From NCBI RefSeq assembly GCF_003597395.2, contig NC_133772.1, positions 139,010,492-139,074,491 on the forward strand: DNA of 64,000 bases, in the 5' to 3' direction. The stretch is from Chelonoidis abingdonii. Taxonomy: Eukaryota > Chordata > Testudines > Testudinidae. Shown here piece after piece: positions 46,025 to 58,458 of the stretch. The notes under the pieces were generated by a model that ran no database searches, was not told the origin of the DNA, and saw only the letters and a program-made list of their open reading frames with translations. A program made the translations under genes and the position numbers. Each line of letters opens with the position of its first letter. Position 1 is the stretch's first letter.

Positions 46025-47101
46025 TGTGATGTTATGAGTGTAATATAATATCTCATTGAAAGATGACAGGGCCAGAAAGAGTTAATTAACTGACCTGACC
46101 CATGGGTGAACCTTAAGGACTGGTTAGGAAGATATGTAAATGAATAGAGCTTTGAAATGCAAGTCTGCATTGTTAGAGGTAGAAGGGGAGGTGTTTGCTC
46201 AGGTCTTGGGATGCCAGCAAACAAGTCTTGTCTATTGCTATAGCTTAAATTCAAAGATCAAAAAAGGAATATTAGCATTTAAGATGATACTTGAGTGAAA
46301 TAGGATTATTGTCTGTGTCTCTTTTGAAGGTTGTGGTAACCTGTATCTGAACTGTTTGATGGATAAATTACTCTGTGCTAATTGCCAGGATGTTTGGGAG
46401 AAGGAGTTAAGCCGATTGTTTTCTCAGGCGGAAAGGCTGCTGAAAATGTATAAGAAGCCTGGGACACGATCCTTCTTCATCTCAGATCTGCTTTGGGTTT
46501 CAAGAGAGGGGAACCTTAAGCCACAAGGATTGAGATCCCCAGTAATTCACTGGAGCCACCCTGAATATGGACATTGGACTATAACCTATGGACTATTTCT
46601 AAAAGGACTTTTGGCTACTACAAGCTCACTCTACTATGTATCTGAACCTCAAGAATTGAATTCAAGTCTGTATGTGTATTAATCTTTTAACCAACACTCT
46701 CTCTCTTTGCTTCTCTAATAAATTTTAGCTTAGTTAATAAGAATTGGCTATAGCATGTATTTTGGGTAAGATCTAAGTTATAAGTGGACCTGGGTATGTG
46801 GCTGATCCTTTGGGATTGGAAGAACCTTTTCTTTTATATGATGAGATAAGATTTTCAGGACTCATCATCATATGTTTGACAGGTGTGTCTGGACGGAGGC
46901 CTGAGGCTGGGCACTTTAAGGGAACTGCGTGGTTTAGACTTCTAAGTAACCAGCGAGGTACTATAGAAGCTGTTTTGTGCTGGCTTGGTAAATCTAAGTA
47001 GTGGAATAACCACCAGCGTTTGGGGTTTGTCTGCCCCGTTTTGTTTGCAGTTCACCCTGATTGAGTGACCTCAGCTGGCTCCCATGGGCAACACCGTCAC
47101 A
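46025..47101 (+). mobile_element. Solo LTR (LTR-D), plus orientation
   Basis: The ends are TGTGATGTTATG and CACCGTCACA. An exact 5-bp duplication CAGGT lies at 46020-46024 and 47102-47106. It is 1077 bp and is the opposite-orientation partner of 17080-18168. AATAAA at 46727-46732 supports plus orientation. No internal genes. Confidence 0.92.
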
Positions 47102-47106
47102 CAGGT

Positions 47107-48150
47107 GAAGTGAGTTAATTGCCTTGTTCCTAGTATGAAATCACAACATATAAATCACCCTATCCTCACCTCACAGGGACTAATATTGCCAAATACACAG
47201 GAGAATTTAGAATAGGTCAAACCTAGGTAAGAGTGTAAAAGATGGATTTCTTGTGATGAAGCCAGGCTTGGAGTTCATATTTTTGCATTTGACAAGCAGG
47301 TTTTTAATTTCCACTTACCCATTCAAGTATTCTAACACTCTTTGCACAGAGAAAAAAGGATGCTGGGTTTTTTAATTAACTAATTACCCCCTCTGTATGC
47401 TGTACTTTACTAGAAATAACTTTCTCTCCTGGAAGGTTTGAAAAGTTGGCTGACTGATATTCTTCCTTCAGCAGAGATGCTGTCGTTTCATAGTTCAGCA
47501 AAATTTCAAAGTTTCAAGCCTTGATGAAGCTCAGGCTGGTTTTGCTGCAGATGTTTGGGCCTGCTCCTAGTGGTATGTATCCTTGAGGGTTTTACCACCA
47601 ATTTTAGTGGAACCAGGACTTGGTCTTGATGAAGGATAAACCAGAGAGAATACATTGGCACTGTTTCCAGCTGGCCAGCGACTAGAAGTATCTCACTGTT
47701 GTTTCTGAGTTTCAGAATTACTTTTTTCCCCTCCATTACATTAAATGTTATAAAATAATGAGGGGTAACTCTGAAGTCAGGTTGAGAGGGGAGAAGAATC
47801 CAAAATCTGAACTCCCCAAGCTGCCTGGGTCTGTAAAATGAGGTGGGAAATATTTTGAGGGTTAGTTTTTGGGTTTTTTTCCTCACAAGGTTTCTGGGAC
47901 TTCACATTCCGCCGAGGCTAGAAATAGCAAAAGAGCAGACTCTCACCCACTATCAGGATATCGTGGACTTCCACTTCAGCCTTGGCAGGGGCCAGGAAGT
48001 TCAAAGGCATGAGAAAAAGGAAAGAAGGAAGGAATGAAAGAGTTATGATGATCTTTTTTGAATTTCAGAAAAGTTAAATTTGCAATTTGAATGAATTATA
48101 ATTTTATCTGAACTAATTTCTACCAGCTGTAGATGTGCAGTATGGTATTA
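47107..48150. other. No recognised feature
   Basis: A 126-codon minus-strand frame (47506-47886) has no family pattern. The stretch may hold an old repeat that I cannot name. Confidence 0.4.
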
Positions 48151-49479
48151 TGTAGCACCCCTAGTCACCTGCTTACGTCCTTTAACACTAAACTCCTCAC
48201 GGGTTTTGCAGGACAGGTCAGGGTTCCTTTGGATCCTGCCTTCTGCTCAGCAGGATGTAACTTCCCTATTCTTGTCCCAGAGATGGCAGGGCCTCCACCC
48301 TCTCACCCCTTCCTGGCAGGGTCAGGAGGGCAGCTTGGAAGGGAAATTCTAACCACAACGTAACCCCTAGTTATGTTCCAAACAGTTGGAGAGTCCCAAG
48401 CTGCAACACGAACTCACAGTATATCATCAACAGAGTACTTGTATTAAGCAGGAAGTACATATGACAGAACAAGGAAAACCAACACTCTCAGGGTTACTGG
48501 TACCCTTCCCAGGCTGGTAATTGCCATGAATTTCCCCTAGGTTCCAGTCCCATGACCTGATACAGCAAGATTGAAATGTCCCGCCAGTACGTGTACTCCA
48601 TGGGGGACCTTGCTAAACTGGTAAATGATATCTTCTGTAGCAGTGATAAGGAACTTGGCCCCAAAAAGTCACAAATGGGATAAGATGGTAAGACACTCCA
48701 GAGGTTTAACAGACAATAGGGAATGAAATCCCCAAGCATTCTCTGGAGGACACTGTGCAGGGAATAGGGGTCTCCCAGGTAACTAACGGATGGTGCACTC
48801 TCAACTCCACGACTGACGCTCAGGTGGAGAGCTCAGCAGCTAAGGAGGGGCTGGCATTGGCAGCTGGCAGGTGTCCTCTTTAGACAGGAGTCAGGCTGCT
48901 CCCGTGCCGAGATTGCTGCTCACCACAATGGGATGCGGAGCTCAGGGGAAGATGGTGAGAACACCTAGATCAGAGCTCAGACTCGCTCGCAGCGAGCAGG
49001 TGTCCTGGCCTGGTAGCCGGAGCAGCGCTAGCCTCATGGTGACTGCCTCCAACACAATCTGACAAACTGGGAGTCACTCTGAAGAAGGAAAGGACCAAGG
49101 TGAGGATGTTGCTGCCAGGAACCCAGAGGCCAGTTCCCAGGGGGACCCTGCATGCACCCTGGCACCCCCCCACCCAGTCTCTCCCCGTACTCCCAGGGGC
49201 AGGCGTCTCACTGACCTTATTGGTCAGGCCAGTGCTCCTTTCCCAGGCTTCTCCTGTCCATCATCCGAACTCAATCTCCCTCCCTCTCAGACACTGCTCT
49301 CCTCTGAGCAGGCAGCTGGCGGCCACCCTCGCACCTGCCACCCTCCCCAGCCAGCGGGGCCCTATCACTGGAATAGGGCCTCTCCCTCGTGGTTGCCTAG
49401 CAACCAGGACCCTACCTCCAGGGCCTTGTGCCTCTCCCTGAGCTAGGAGTGCAGATGCATCCAGCTCCCCGGGGTTACA
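48151..49479 (-). mobile_element. Possible LTR with TGTARC-type ends
   Basis: TGTAGCACCCC at 48151 and GGGGTTACA ending at 49479 are mirror-type ends like those of LTR-B. The GC-rich right half resembles LTR sequence. Flanks TATTA and AACGT do not match, so the boundaries or the call may be wrong. Confidence 0.35.
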
Positions 49480-50655
49480 AACGTAGAGATAATTGTCCTG
49501 TGCGTTTGTTTGTCTGGCTGTCAGAATAATGCCACGCAGAGGTTTTAAAAGGCTACTTATCTCCTAATAGTTCTACAGATGGGGTAATTTTAGTGCTGAT
49601 GGGCTGTATTAATCCCTGGTGAAACTACTGGAGACATAGAAGTTACAGCAGGGATTCATTTAGCTCAGTGTATTTTTGTTTAGCTGATACTTTCCTGCCC
49701 CAAATACATGTTTTCGAGATGCATTAAAATAATGGATTTGAAGAAAGAGATTGATAATTAAAAGTAAATTCATTCCTGGTGTTCTAATGATGTATGAGAA
49801 CTTGGTTCTTGTGATTTATGAAGCCCTCCACACTACTTGATTGAACTGCAGTTTTGTAATGAAAAACCCGGAAAAGTTTCATATCCTTTTTTGTTTCGTA
49901 CTGTACAATCAAACCACCAGCTGCAGATCACACAGATTTATTACAACCCCCTAGTTAACAATGATGAACAGGTTAGGTAACAAGAACATTTAACACTCAT
50001 TTTTAGCAGATGGCTCACTCTCCTTTTCAAGCTAGAGATGGAAGCCTCAGAGCCCAGCTGGGGTTACTTTCTATGCTGGATTATAGAACATCAAGATGGG
50101 GAAAGGCACAGAACATTAAGGCTGTATTTTTAGCCGCTCATGCTGACCTCACTTTGTGTTTTCTAATCTCATGGTCAGGAAGACTAAAGAAGAGCTGCAA
50201 AAGGACTCAGGCTCTGACGTGCCAATCAGTCCCGCACTTGCTTGGCTTTCAGTAAGGGAGTGCCTCATGACACTAGAGATGGTGGGGAATTTTTCAATTA
50301 AACATGTGTTCATTGCACGTGCTGTCCGATATTTTGGCTCTGTGACGTAGGGCCTGGCAAGCACCAGGTGGTTCAGAGGCATGTGAAAAAGGGGTGAATG
50401 GGAGAATACAAGAACGATGCAGACTTTACTGTACCTCCAGAAAAGCTAAGCTTGCATTTTGAGTGTTGCTGGCTTGAATTCAATGAATCTCCCAATTTGA
50501 GAAAATGTTACCTTCCTCCCCAACATTTCCTTTGATATTTTTTACACAAAAAATTCCAGGGTCTGGATTTGAAATGATTTTCTGCTTGGAAGTTAAGCTA
50601 AATAAAAGCAGTTTTGTTTTTTTAAAACAAATTAGAAAATAAAATAATACGGTTA
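49480..50655. other. No recognised feature
   Basis: AT-rich; nothing assignable. Confidence 0.4.
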
Positions 50656-50659
50656 AAAG

Positions 50660-50835
50660 TATCCAAACCAAAAGTTTTGATTGACCTGAAAGGATTTTTG
50701 TTTGTTTTGCTTTGTTTTTTGGTTTGTGAAGATTTTTGAGATTTCAACTTTTCATCTCAAATAGAGATGGGATTTTTTTGCTGAAATCTCAAAAATATTC
50801 AGGGATTGGGAAAAATGTTTCCTGCTAACTCTAAT
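50660..50835. repeat. AT-rich interspersed repeat (relative at 9215-9485)
   Basis: Shares TTTTGATTGACCT, TTTTTGAGATTTCAACTTTT and GAAATCTCAAAAAT with 9347-9476 in the same order. Confidence 0.55.
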
Positions 50836-53617
50836 GACTCAAGCATTAAGCACCTGCTTGAGCTGCTCTGAAACTCATGATAGTTTAATGAGCCTATCCC
50901 AGAAAACAAACTTGATCATGTGTATGGGGATGTTTGCAGGAGCAAGGACTTAGACAACAAATGAGCAAGGCCTTGGCACAAATCCATCATGGTAATACAC
51001 GTGGCAATGGTTGAGCAACTAGATTGCAATGACCACTGCTTATCTGGAATTGCTGTGTTTTCAGTATGTGTCAGTGCAGATATGCCTAGCACTATGGGAT
51101 CCTTGACGGGGCCACCACAATGCAAATCAGCTTCAGCAATTTCCATATCCTGATACCACATGGAGAAATTTCCATTATGGCATTGCATCACCACAGCATA
51201 ACATAGTCACATATTGAATCTATTGCTTCCAGGTTATGATGAAAATATCACAAAGCAACTGCCAGATGCCATGCCGTCACCTTGTAACTTCATTCAGTAG
51301 AGTCCTCCCATTCCTGGCTGGTATTATATTATTGTTTAACAGTACGAATAATCACACTTAATTTTTTTTTGTTCAAAATAACACTATATAATCATTTATT
51401 TTGGTAATTTATTTCGAAATACCTGTCAGCAAGTATGTCTGTAACAATACAAACACACACAAAATTTTCCGCAGAAGTAGAGAGTTAAGGAAACTGCTAT
51501 GACAACCCAGTTCCTGCTTCTCTGCCCCCTCCCTGCCAGAGCCCGTCTAGGGGGCCAGATACTCACATCCACTTTCTTCTAGAGCCCAGCTATGCACCCC
51601 CCCAGCCCAAACACTCATACCCCCTCACCTCCAGAGCCCACCTGCGAAGGACCCTGGCCCAGGCACATATGCCCCCACCCTCCTAGAACCCAGGGATCCA
51701 CAGGGAGAAACAGCCTGATGCTGGGTCCCAGGCTTGCATAGAGTCTCCTGCTTGCTGCCATCTCCTGCCTTCAGGGCTTTCTGAGAACTGCAGCTTCTGG
51801 GAACTCTCCGGTTCGCTCCCTCTCCCTCTGGCCTTGTCTTCTATTTGCGAGCTGGACAGCCAACATTTCTGCAGCACATTTCTGGAAGGGGCAGGGAATT
51901 CTGGGTTCCCAACATTAATTCCTGCAAAATCCCTCATTGCATCCCAGAAACCCAATAGATGCAAAATCCCTCACTGCACAGTGGCAGAGAATTCCCCCAG
52001 GAATACTATGAGGATGCTGACTGATAGGTCAGATATAGCGTGATCACTGGTGAAAAGTGTTCACCCACAGGTGACAGGTGTTTTTTCTCATGTATCATTT
52101 TCCTGTGTGAGTTCATTAGAGAGAGAAGTGATTGTCTGGTTTCACAAACAGAGTTGTTATTTAGTGCACTGGATGGAGTACATGTCATTTTGTGACAGGC
52201 ATGTGCAGGACCCATGGATCTTGAAAAATATTTTTTTGTGATATTTTAGGGGTTCAGGCTACAATTGTTTAAGTGGTCGAGCTGAAATTCCCTGCAGTAA
52301 TGAAAAAGACCCTCTTTAGAACATTTTATTTCATTTATTGTTTCTCAATTTTCAAGTTCTTTTTTTAATTCAACATTTAATTCTGAATATTCCTGGAAGT
52401 TTAACAAGATGTTCTCTGCTATCCGTGGGAAGCTGTTGTTTTCAGAAAATTAAAAAGACCTAAGTCCAGTTTGCAACATCAAAAAAGTTGGAATTTTAGC
52501 ATCTTATTTGCATACACTGAAATTGTCAAGGATCTAAGCACATTAAATATTAATCTCAGAAGTTTTGTCTGTTCTTAGTATATTTTTTATTGAAAATTAC
52601 TTGACATTGATACTAATCGGATTACCAGCTCACTATTGGAAGAAAATCAAAACAGTCTCAAAGATTTTGGTATATTAAATAAACCTTGTCCAATCTCTTT
52701 AGCAAAACAACTACAGTGGAACATTTCACAGATTCAGTTATATATATATATAGGGTATATGTATTATGCAAATTAAAAAAGAACCATTTACGCTGGAATG
52801 AATATATACAGAAGGGCTTCAGGCAGCTGTGGTGTCCTGGAGGGACACTTGTCTCTCTCACTTTATTTCAGCACAGAGATACCTGTTGAATAATTCACTG
52901 TAGTGGAAATACCTATAAGAAAATATTATAAAGACCTTACTAATTTTCAGCTATTATGGACTTTGGGTCTTGGGAAGTATACCACTGCTTCCATGTGTAA
53001 TTGAATTTGTTTAGAAACTGTATGAATATCACCATGGAAATATGGAGCCCAATGCTTTGCTGGGGTAAATGGCCACAGCTCCAGTGATTTCTATGGAATT
53101 TTACTCATTTATTTCAATATAGTGTTTGGTCAATTCCCTCCAATTTATGGTCTAGGAATGCTACCAGAGAATGTGTCACTCCAACAAACTGAAATGGATG
53201 CAACAAGGGCACATTTTAAAAGTATTCTACTGGCAAAACTAGTATCAGAGAATGAAAAGTGTTGTTGGTTATGCAGAATTCTCACTGAAGCAAGTTTCAT
53301 TTAACTTGGAAATGCCTGCTTGCTAAATCATTATCAAATCCATTCAATTGGCTCTTAAATAGAAATAATCACATTCTATATCTATGCAGTGCCAGTTGTT
53401 TTTAATATATGACATTGCAAAGAGATTTCACAATACTGGAAAACACTGCTTGGTTTGGAGATATTGTGCTTTCACATATGTTTAAATGAGCTGGCCATTG
53501 TGAAAAAAGCAAGTTGTGTATGCAATAAGTCAGATGAGTTCATCACAGAATGATGCCTGGGTGGTTTGTTAATATGCACTGTGATTCAGTTATCATATCT
53601 TCTCCAGTCCATGTGAG
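50836..53617. other. No recognised feature
   Basis: 2.8 kb, mostly AT-rich, with a short TA run at 52740-52752. Frames of up to 93 codons have no family pattern. Confidence 0.4.
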
Positions 53618-54161
53618 CGATGGTGAGGCCTCATCTGGAGTACTGTGTCCAATTTTGGGCCCCACACTACAAGAAGAATGTGGAAAAACTGGAAAGAGTC
53701 CAGCAGAGGGCAACAAAAATGATTAGGGGACTGGAACACATGACTTATGAGAAGAGGCTGAGGGAACTGGGCTTGTTTAGTTTGCAGAAGAGAAGAATGA
53801 GGGGGGATTTGATAGCTGCTTTCAACTATCTGAAAGGGGGTTCCAAAGAGGATGGATCTAGGCTGTTGTCAGTGGGAGCAGATCACAGAACAAGGAGTAA
53901 TGGTCTCAAGTTGCAGTGGGGGAGGTTTAGATTGGCTATTAGGAAAAGCTTTTTCGCTAAGAGGGTGGTGAAGCAGTAGAATGTGTTCCCTAGAGAGGTG
54001 GCGGAATTTCCTTCCTTAGAAGTTTTTAAGGTCTGGTTTGACAAAGTCCTGTCTGGGATGATTTCATTGAGAATTGGTCCTGCTTTGAGCAATGGGTTAG
54101 AATTGATGACCTCCTGAGGTCCCTTCCAACCCTCATAAGCTATGGCTCTATGATTCTATGA
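53618..54161 (+). pseudogene. CR1 LINE 3' end
   Basis: A 5'-truncated copy encodes the CR1 C-terminal blocks [35 protein letters not shown] and [19 protein letters not shown] at 53977-53979 replaces the tryptophan of the HWN motif seen intact at about 5830. The copy ends in CTATGATTCTATGA at about 54148-54161. Confidence 0.92.
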
Positions 54162-54747
54162 ACGTTAGGCTGTACTGGTGATCATATATGAATAAGAGAT
54201 GGTGTCGCTTTTGCTAAAGTTATATGTATATATAGAGATTTTTCCCTGCTTTGCATTTTGTTTTTTCTCATGAATATGTTATATATTACAGCTAAGTATT
54301 TATTGTTGTTTTTAGCATTTATCACCATACAGACTCCTTGGTTAATAATAAAATGGTTTGTTCAACTGTTTCAGCTCCCAGGCACTGAATTCTCAAATTG
54401 TCTGTGTAGAACATTTTAAAGTGATTTTTGAAGGTTGTTGGGAACAGTTTTCATTACCCTTACACTAACAAAATGGATCTTTAGCCTCTTCATAACCCAG
54501 GAAAGCTGGATGTGAAGATCAAGAAATAATTGTTTAAATCAAAAAGCCCTGGGTCCTTCCAGCAGAGACAAAACTCAGGATATTCGAAACCAAAACATGA
54601 TATGAGACATCAATTTCTAAAATGGTGGTGTCCTGTCTTCCTCACACACATGTATATAATTGTAAACCAGAAATCCCTCTTCACCAGCAAGCATAGTGGC
54701 ATATTCACTATGGTTAGTATGACTGCTATGGCCAGTTCTAGCAGACA
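54162..54747. other. No recognised feature
   Basis: AT-rich; nothing assignable. Confidence 0.4.
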
Positions 54748-54752
54748 GGCAC

Positions 54753-55673
54753 TGTCATAAACAGATTGTTAAGGGTTAATGTCTCTTCTACCTGTAAAGG
54801 ATTACAAGCAGGGAACTGGAACACCTGACCAGAGACCAATCAGGAGACAAGATACTTTTAAATTTGGGTGGAGGGAAGCTTTTGTGTGTGTTCTTTGTCC
54901 GTTGTGTGTTCTTCTCTCGGGGGGTCTGAGAGAGACCAGACATTACTACAGGCTCTCTAAGTTTCTGTTCAAATAGTAAGTAAAAACAGGCGGTTTAGGC
55001 TTTTTGATTGTTTTACTCTATTTGCAATTGTGGATCTGGCTGGTTAACTTTTATATGTGTAGTTGCTGGGAATATTTTGATTTGTATTGGTACTGGGGGG
55101 AAAGTTTCTTTCTGGTGTCTGTAAGCTATAGGACCCTGTAATATTTACATCTTGAAGTTACAGAGATAATTCTTTACTTTTTCCTTTCTTTTATTAAAAG
55201 ATTTCTTTTTAGAGAACCTGATTGAATTTTTTTCTTGTTTTCCTTGTTTTATCCCAGGGGATTGGGATAACTCACCAGGACTGGTGGGGGAGATGGGAGG
55301 GGGGAGAGGTAGAATCTCTCTCTGTTTTCCTTGAATCTGTTTGCCTCTTTGTGGAAGGGAAGGGACATGCTTCTCTGTATTGTGATTTAAAGAGTTTGGA
55401 TCAGTAGTCTCTCAGGATAGCCCAGGGAGGGAAAGTCTGGGAGGGGGAAAGAAGGGGGAATGGTTTATTTCTCCTTGTTTTAAGGACCCAAGGGATTTGG
55501 GTTCTTGGGGTCCCCAGGGAAGGTTGGGGAGGTCAGAGTGCCCCAAAACACTATATTTTTGGGTGGTGGCAGTGCTATCAGATCTAAGCTGGTAATTAAG
55601 CTTAGAGGATTCATGTGCTAGCATCTCATTTTCTGAACTCTAAGGTTCAAATCTGAGAGGGAATGCTATGATA
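54753..55673 (+). mobile_element. Solo LTR of the TGTCATAA family (LTR-G, copy 2)
   Basis: Starts TGTCATAAACAG and ends GCTATGATA, the final CA mutated to TA. An exact 5-bp duplication GGCAC lies at 54748-54752 and 55674-55678. The length is 921 bp. Confidence 0.9.
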
Positions 55674-55678
55674 GGCAC

Positions 55679-56423
55679 TCAATGCATTTTTCCCTTTATT
55701 GCTGATTCTGGCTTACATTGTTATGGTATCAAGATGTGTCATTTCCTCGGTATCTGAAGCTAAATTTTAAAACATATTTACTGTCATTCTAACAACTTGC
55801 AACTTAATGAACCATTTGAAAGAACTGGTTGAAAACCTGCATATAAGTACTGGCATACCTCAGGCAATGGCTTTCCTTCTCCAACATAAACAATTCTCCT
55901 AGGACCTGGTTCCTGACAGCATCATCCATCTCCATCTATAGCTTCAGTCTCCAGTCTTCTCCCTCAGACATGGAAGGTTTAGCAGCCTCCTCCAAGGCAT
56001 TGTCTGGAGATTCAGTCTGGGTGCTCATTTCTGTTCATACTAATATCTTGATATTATGGTGAGCAAAATCAGTCTGTCAGTAACAATGGCCTGTCGCTGC
56101 TGAAGATCATCCCCAGAGTCCACACTCAAGGATAGGTAAAAAAGATGCCAAAAGCTAATGACAGCTATTGTAAGTGCTGGTCGTATATTCCTCCTGGCCT
56201 ACCAGGAGCACAGAAGCTTTGCACAGCCTGTAGAACTGTTTTGAAATGAGACAGTCCTACCACATAAACCTCCTTCATCCCCAAGAGGCAGGTGCTCTTG
56301 GCTTTGTAGTTCATGTGGTAACCTTCATCAAAACAAAGTTTGTGCACGTGTCACAGAGCTATAGTCCCATGAGCAGAAAAGTGTGGTGAGTGCAAAGGGA
56401 GTTCTGAGGCCTTCTGAGTTTGG
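55679..56423. other. No recognised feature
   Basis: Nothing assignable. Confidence 0.4.
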
Positions 56424-56604
56424 CAGAAGGATAGTTCAGTGGTTTGAGCATTGGCCTGCTAAACCTAGGGGTGTGAGCTCAATCCTTGAGGGGGCTATTC
56501 AGGGAACTGGGGTAAAGATCTGCCTGGGGATTGGATGGTCCTGCTTTGAGCAGGGGGTTGGATGAGATGACCTCCTGGTTCCTTCCAACCCTGATATTCC
56601 TCAT
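56424..56604 (+). repeat. Tortoise polIII SINE (tRNA-derived, CR1-like tail)
   Basis: The tRNA-like head has an A-box TAGTTCAGTGG (56432-56442) and a worn B-box GAGCTCAATCC (56475-56485). The tail reads TTTGAGCAGGGGGTTGGATG, GATGACCTCCT and TCCAACCCTGATATTC, matching the CR1 3'UTR at about 5938-5995. A tRNA head joined to a CR1 tail is the known make-up of the cryptodiran turtle SINE, which borrows the LINE machinery. Confidence 0.85.
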
Positions 56605-57589
56605 GACTTGGAGTTGGTGCTTCAACAGTTCTTTTCTCTAGCCTCAGAACAGCAGGGTAAGATGCTTTATTGGTTCTCAGTAATTCCTTGATGTGCAGCT
56701 GTCACAATCTTTGTGTCCCCACATGTCCCTGGCATGCCTCTGTCCCTGGGAGAAGCTGGGAGCCAATACCTTAAGCAAAGCAAAGCACTGAAAAGTAGCA
56801 CTCTCTCTCTGGAATCCTGTGCAGGTGACAGGGCCTCTCTCACCTGACGCACACCACCAATTGTGAAGCTACCAGTTGCCAGATTTTGCTCAGTTCCCAA
56901 TAAGGGTCCCAAGGAAGCTTGGTACAAAGGTCTGCAAAAAATAGAGCTGGCAAGAATCGAAGACTCCACAACCCCAGTGTATACGATTTGGCAATTAATT
57001 GACTAATTATCAATGAACGTTCAACAAATTGTCAGTACCAACTCTAGGCTGGGTAAATAATGGGGGAAATATTGAAATGTATTGGAAAAAAGAAATGAAA
57101 TCCATATATAAATTTTTGATGAATATTCTTTAGCCTAAATCTATTGAAAAAGTTACCTTCGGACTTAATTCTCAAGCTCAGATAAAGTGGGTGAACAAAT
57201 GATGTCAGATTGCAACTGGCAGCTTCAAATATACGGGCTGCAGTAAATCACTGCAGATGATCCATGATCTCTTGCTTTCAGCTGGTTATTAACATATGAC
57301 AACATGGTGCTATACAGCCTACCATGGCTCTTGTGAACATATAAAAGATCGGATAGGAAAACCTTTGTCCAGTATGGACTCCAGTGAGGTGAGTGAATGG
57401 TGTGCCTCCCATGCACCATGTAAAAGGGCACTCACACAAATGTGACCCAGTTGCCCTCTACTGGGGGTTTGTGGAGCCAACCTGAGCGATGCTGCAACCC
57501 CAGTGGTCTTAATGTCCAGGCGCTGGAGCCAAGTGCCACTCATGGGCTAATCACAAGAACGTTGCTGCGGAGTGTGCAGGGTGGGCTCT
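56605..57589. other. No recognised feature
   Basis: Short frames only; nothing assignable. Confidence 0.4.
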
Positions 57590-57594
57590 CAACT

Positions 57595-58453
57595 TGTCAA
57601 GGTATTTTCTCCTCCAGTTTGAACTTTAGCTCCAAAAGTGGGGACCTGCATGGACACTTCTAAGCTTAATTCCTAGCTTAGATCTGATAGCGCACCACCA
57701 GCCAAAATATTGGGTTTGGCACACTTTCTGTTCCCCCAAAACCTTCCCTGGGGACCAATACCCAAACCCTTGGGTCTTAAACAGGAGAATAAACCATCCC
57801 CCCTCCTTTCCCTCCTCCAGACTTTCCCCTCCTGGCTACCCTGAGAGGATCCACTGATCCAAAGTCCTTGGATCTTAAAACAGAGAGGAAATAACCTCCT
57901 CCCCTTTTGCCCCACCAGTCCTGGTGAGTTCAGACCCAATCCCCTTGGGTCTTAAACAAGGGGGAAAAAATCACATCAGGTTCTTAAAAAGAAAGCTTTA
58001 ATAAAGAAAGAAAAAAGTAAAAATTATCTCTGTAAAATTAGGATGGAAAATGTTTACAGGGTATTCAGATCATACAGACTACAGGGACTCCCCGCTCAAA
58101 CCTAAATTCAAGTTACGCAAACAGAGGTAAAATCCTTCCAGCAAAATACACATTCACAGTTAAGAACACAAACATGAGACTAATCACCTTCTTAGCTAAT
58201 ACTTGCTATTTTGAACATGAGAGACTGTTTCAGAAAGATTGGAGAAAGACCTGGTTGCACGTCTGGCTCCTCTTAGCCCCAAGAGCGAACAATGAGCAAA
58301 ACAAACAGCACAAACAAAGACTTCCTTTCACCAAGATTTGAAAGTATCTTGTCCCCCCATTGGTCCTCTGGTCAGGTGTCAGCCAGGTTCACTGAGCTTC
58401 TTAACCCTTTACAGATAAGAGAGACATTAAACCTTAACTATCTGTTTATGACA
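57595..58453 (-). mobile_element. Solo LTR of the TGTCATAA family (LTR-G, copy 3, minus)
   Basis: On the plus strand it runs from TGTCAAGGTATT to CTGTTTATGACA, the complement of copies 1 and 2. Flanks CAACT (57590-57594) and CAATT (58454-58458) agree at 4 of 5 positions. The length is 859 bp. No internal genes. Confidence 0.85.
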
Positions 58454-58458
58454 CAATT

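Noticed and set aside
48151..49479. Confident solo LTR call
   Set aside because: The ends look right but the 5-bp flanks differ, so it is kept only as a low-confidence feature.
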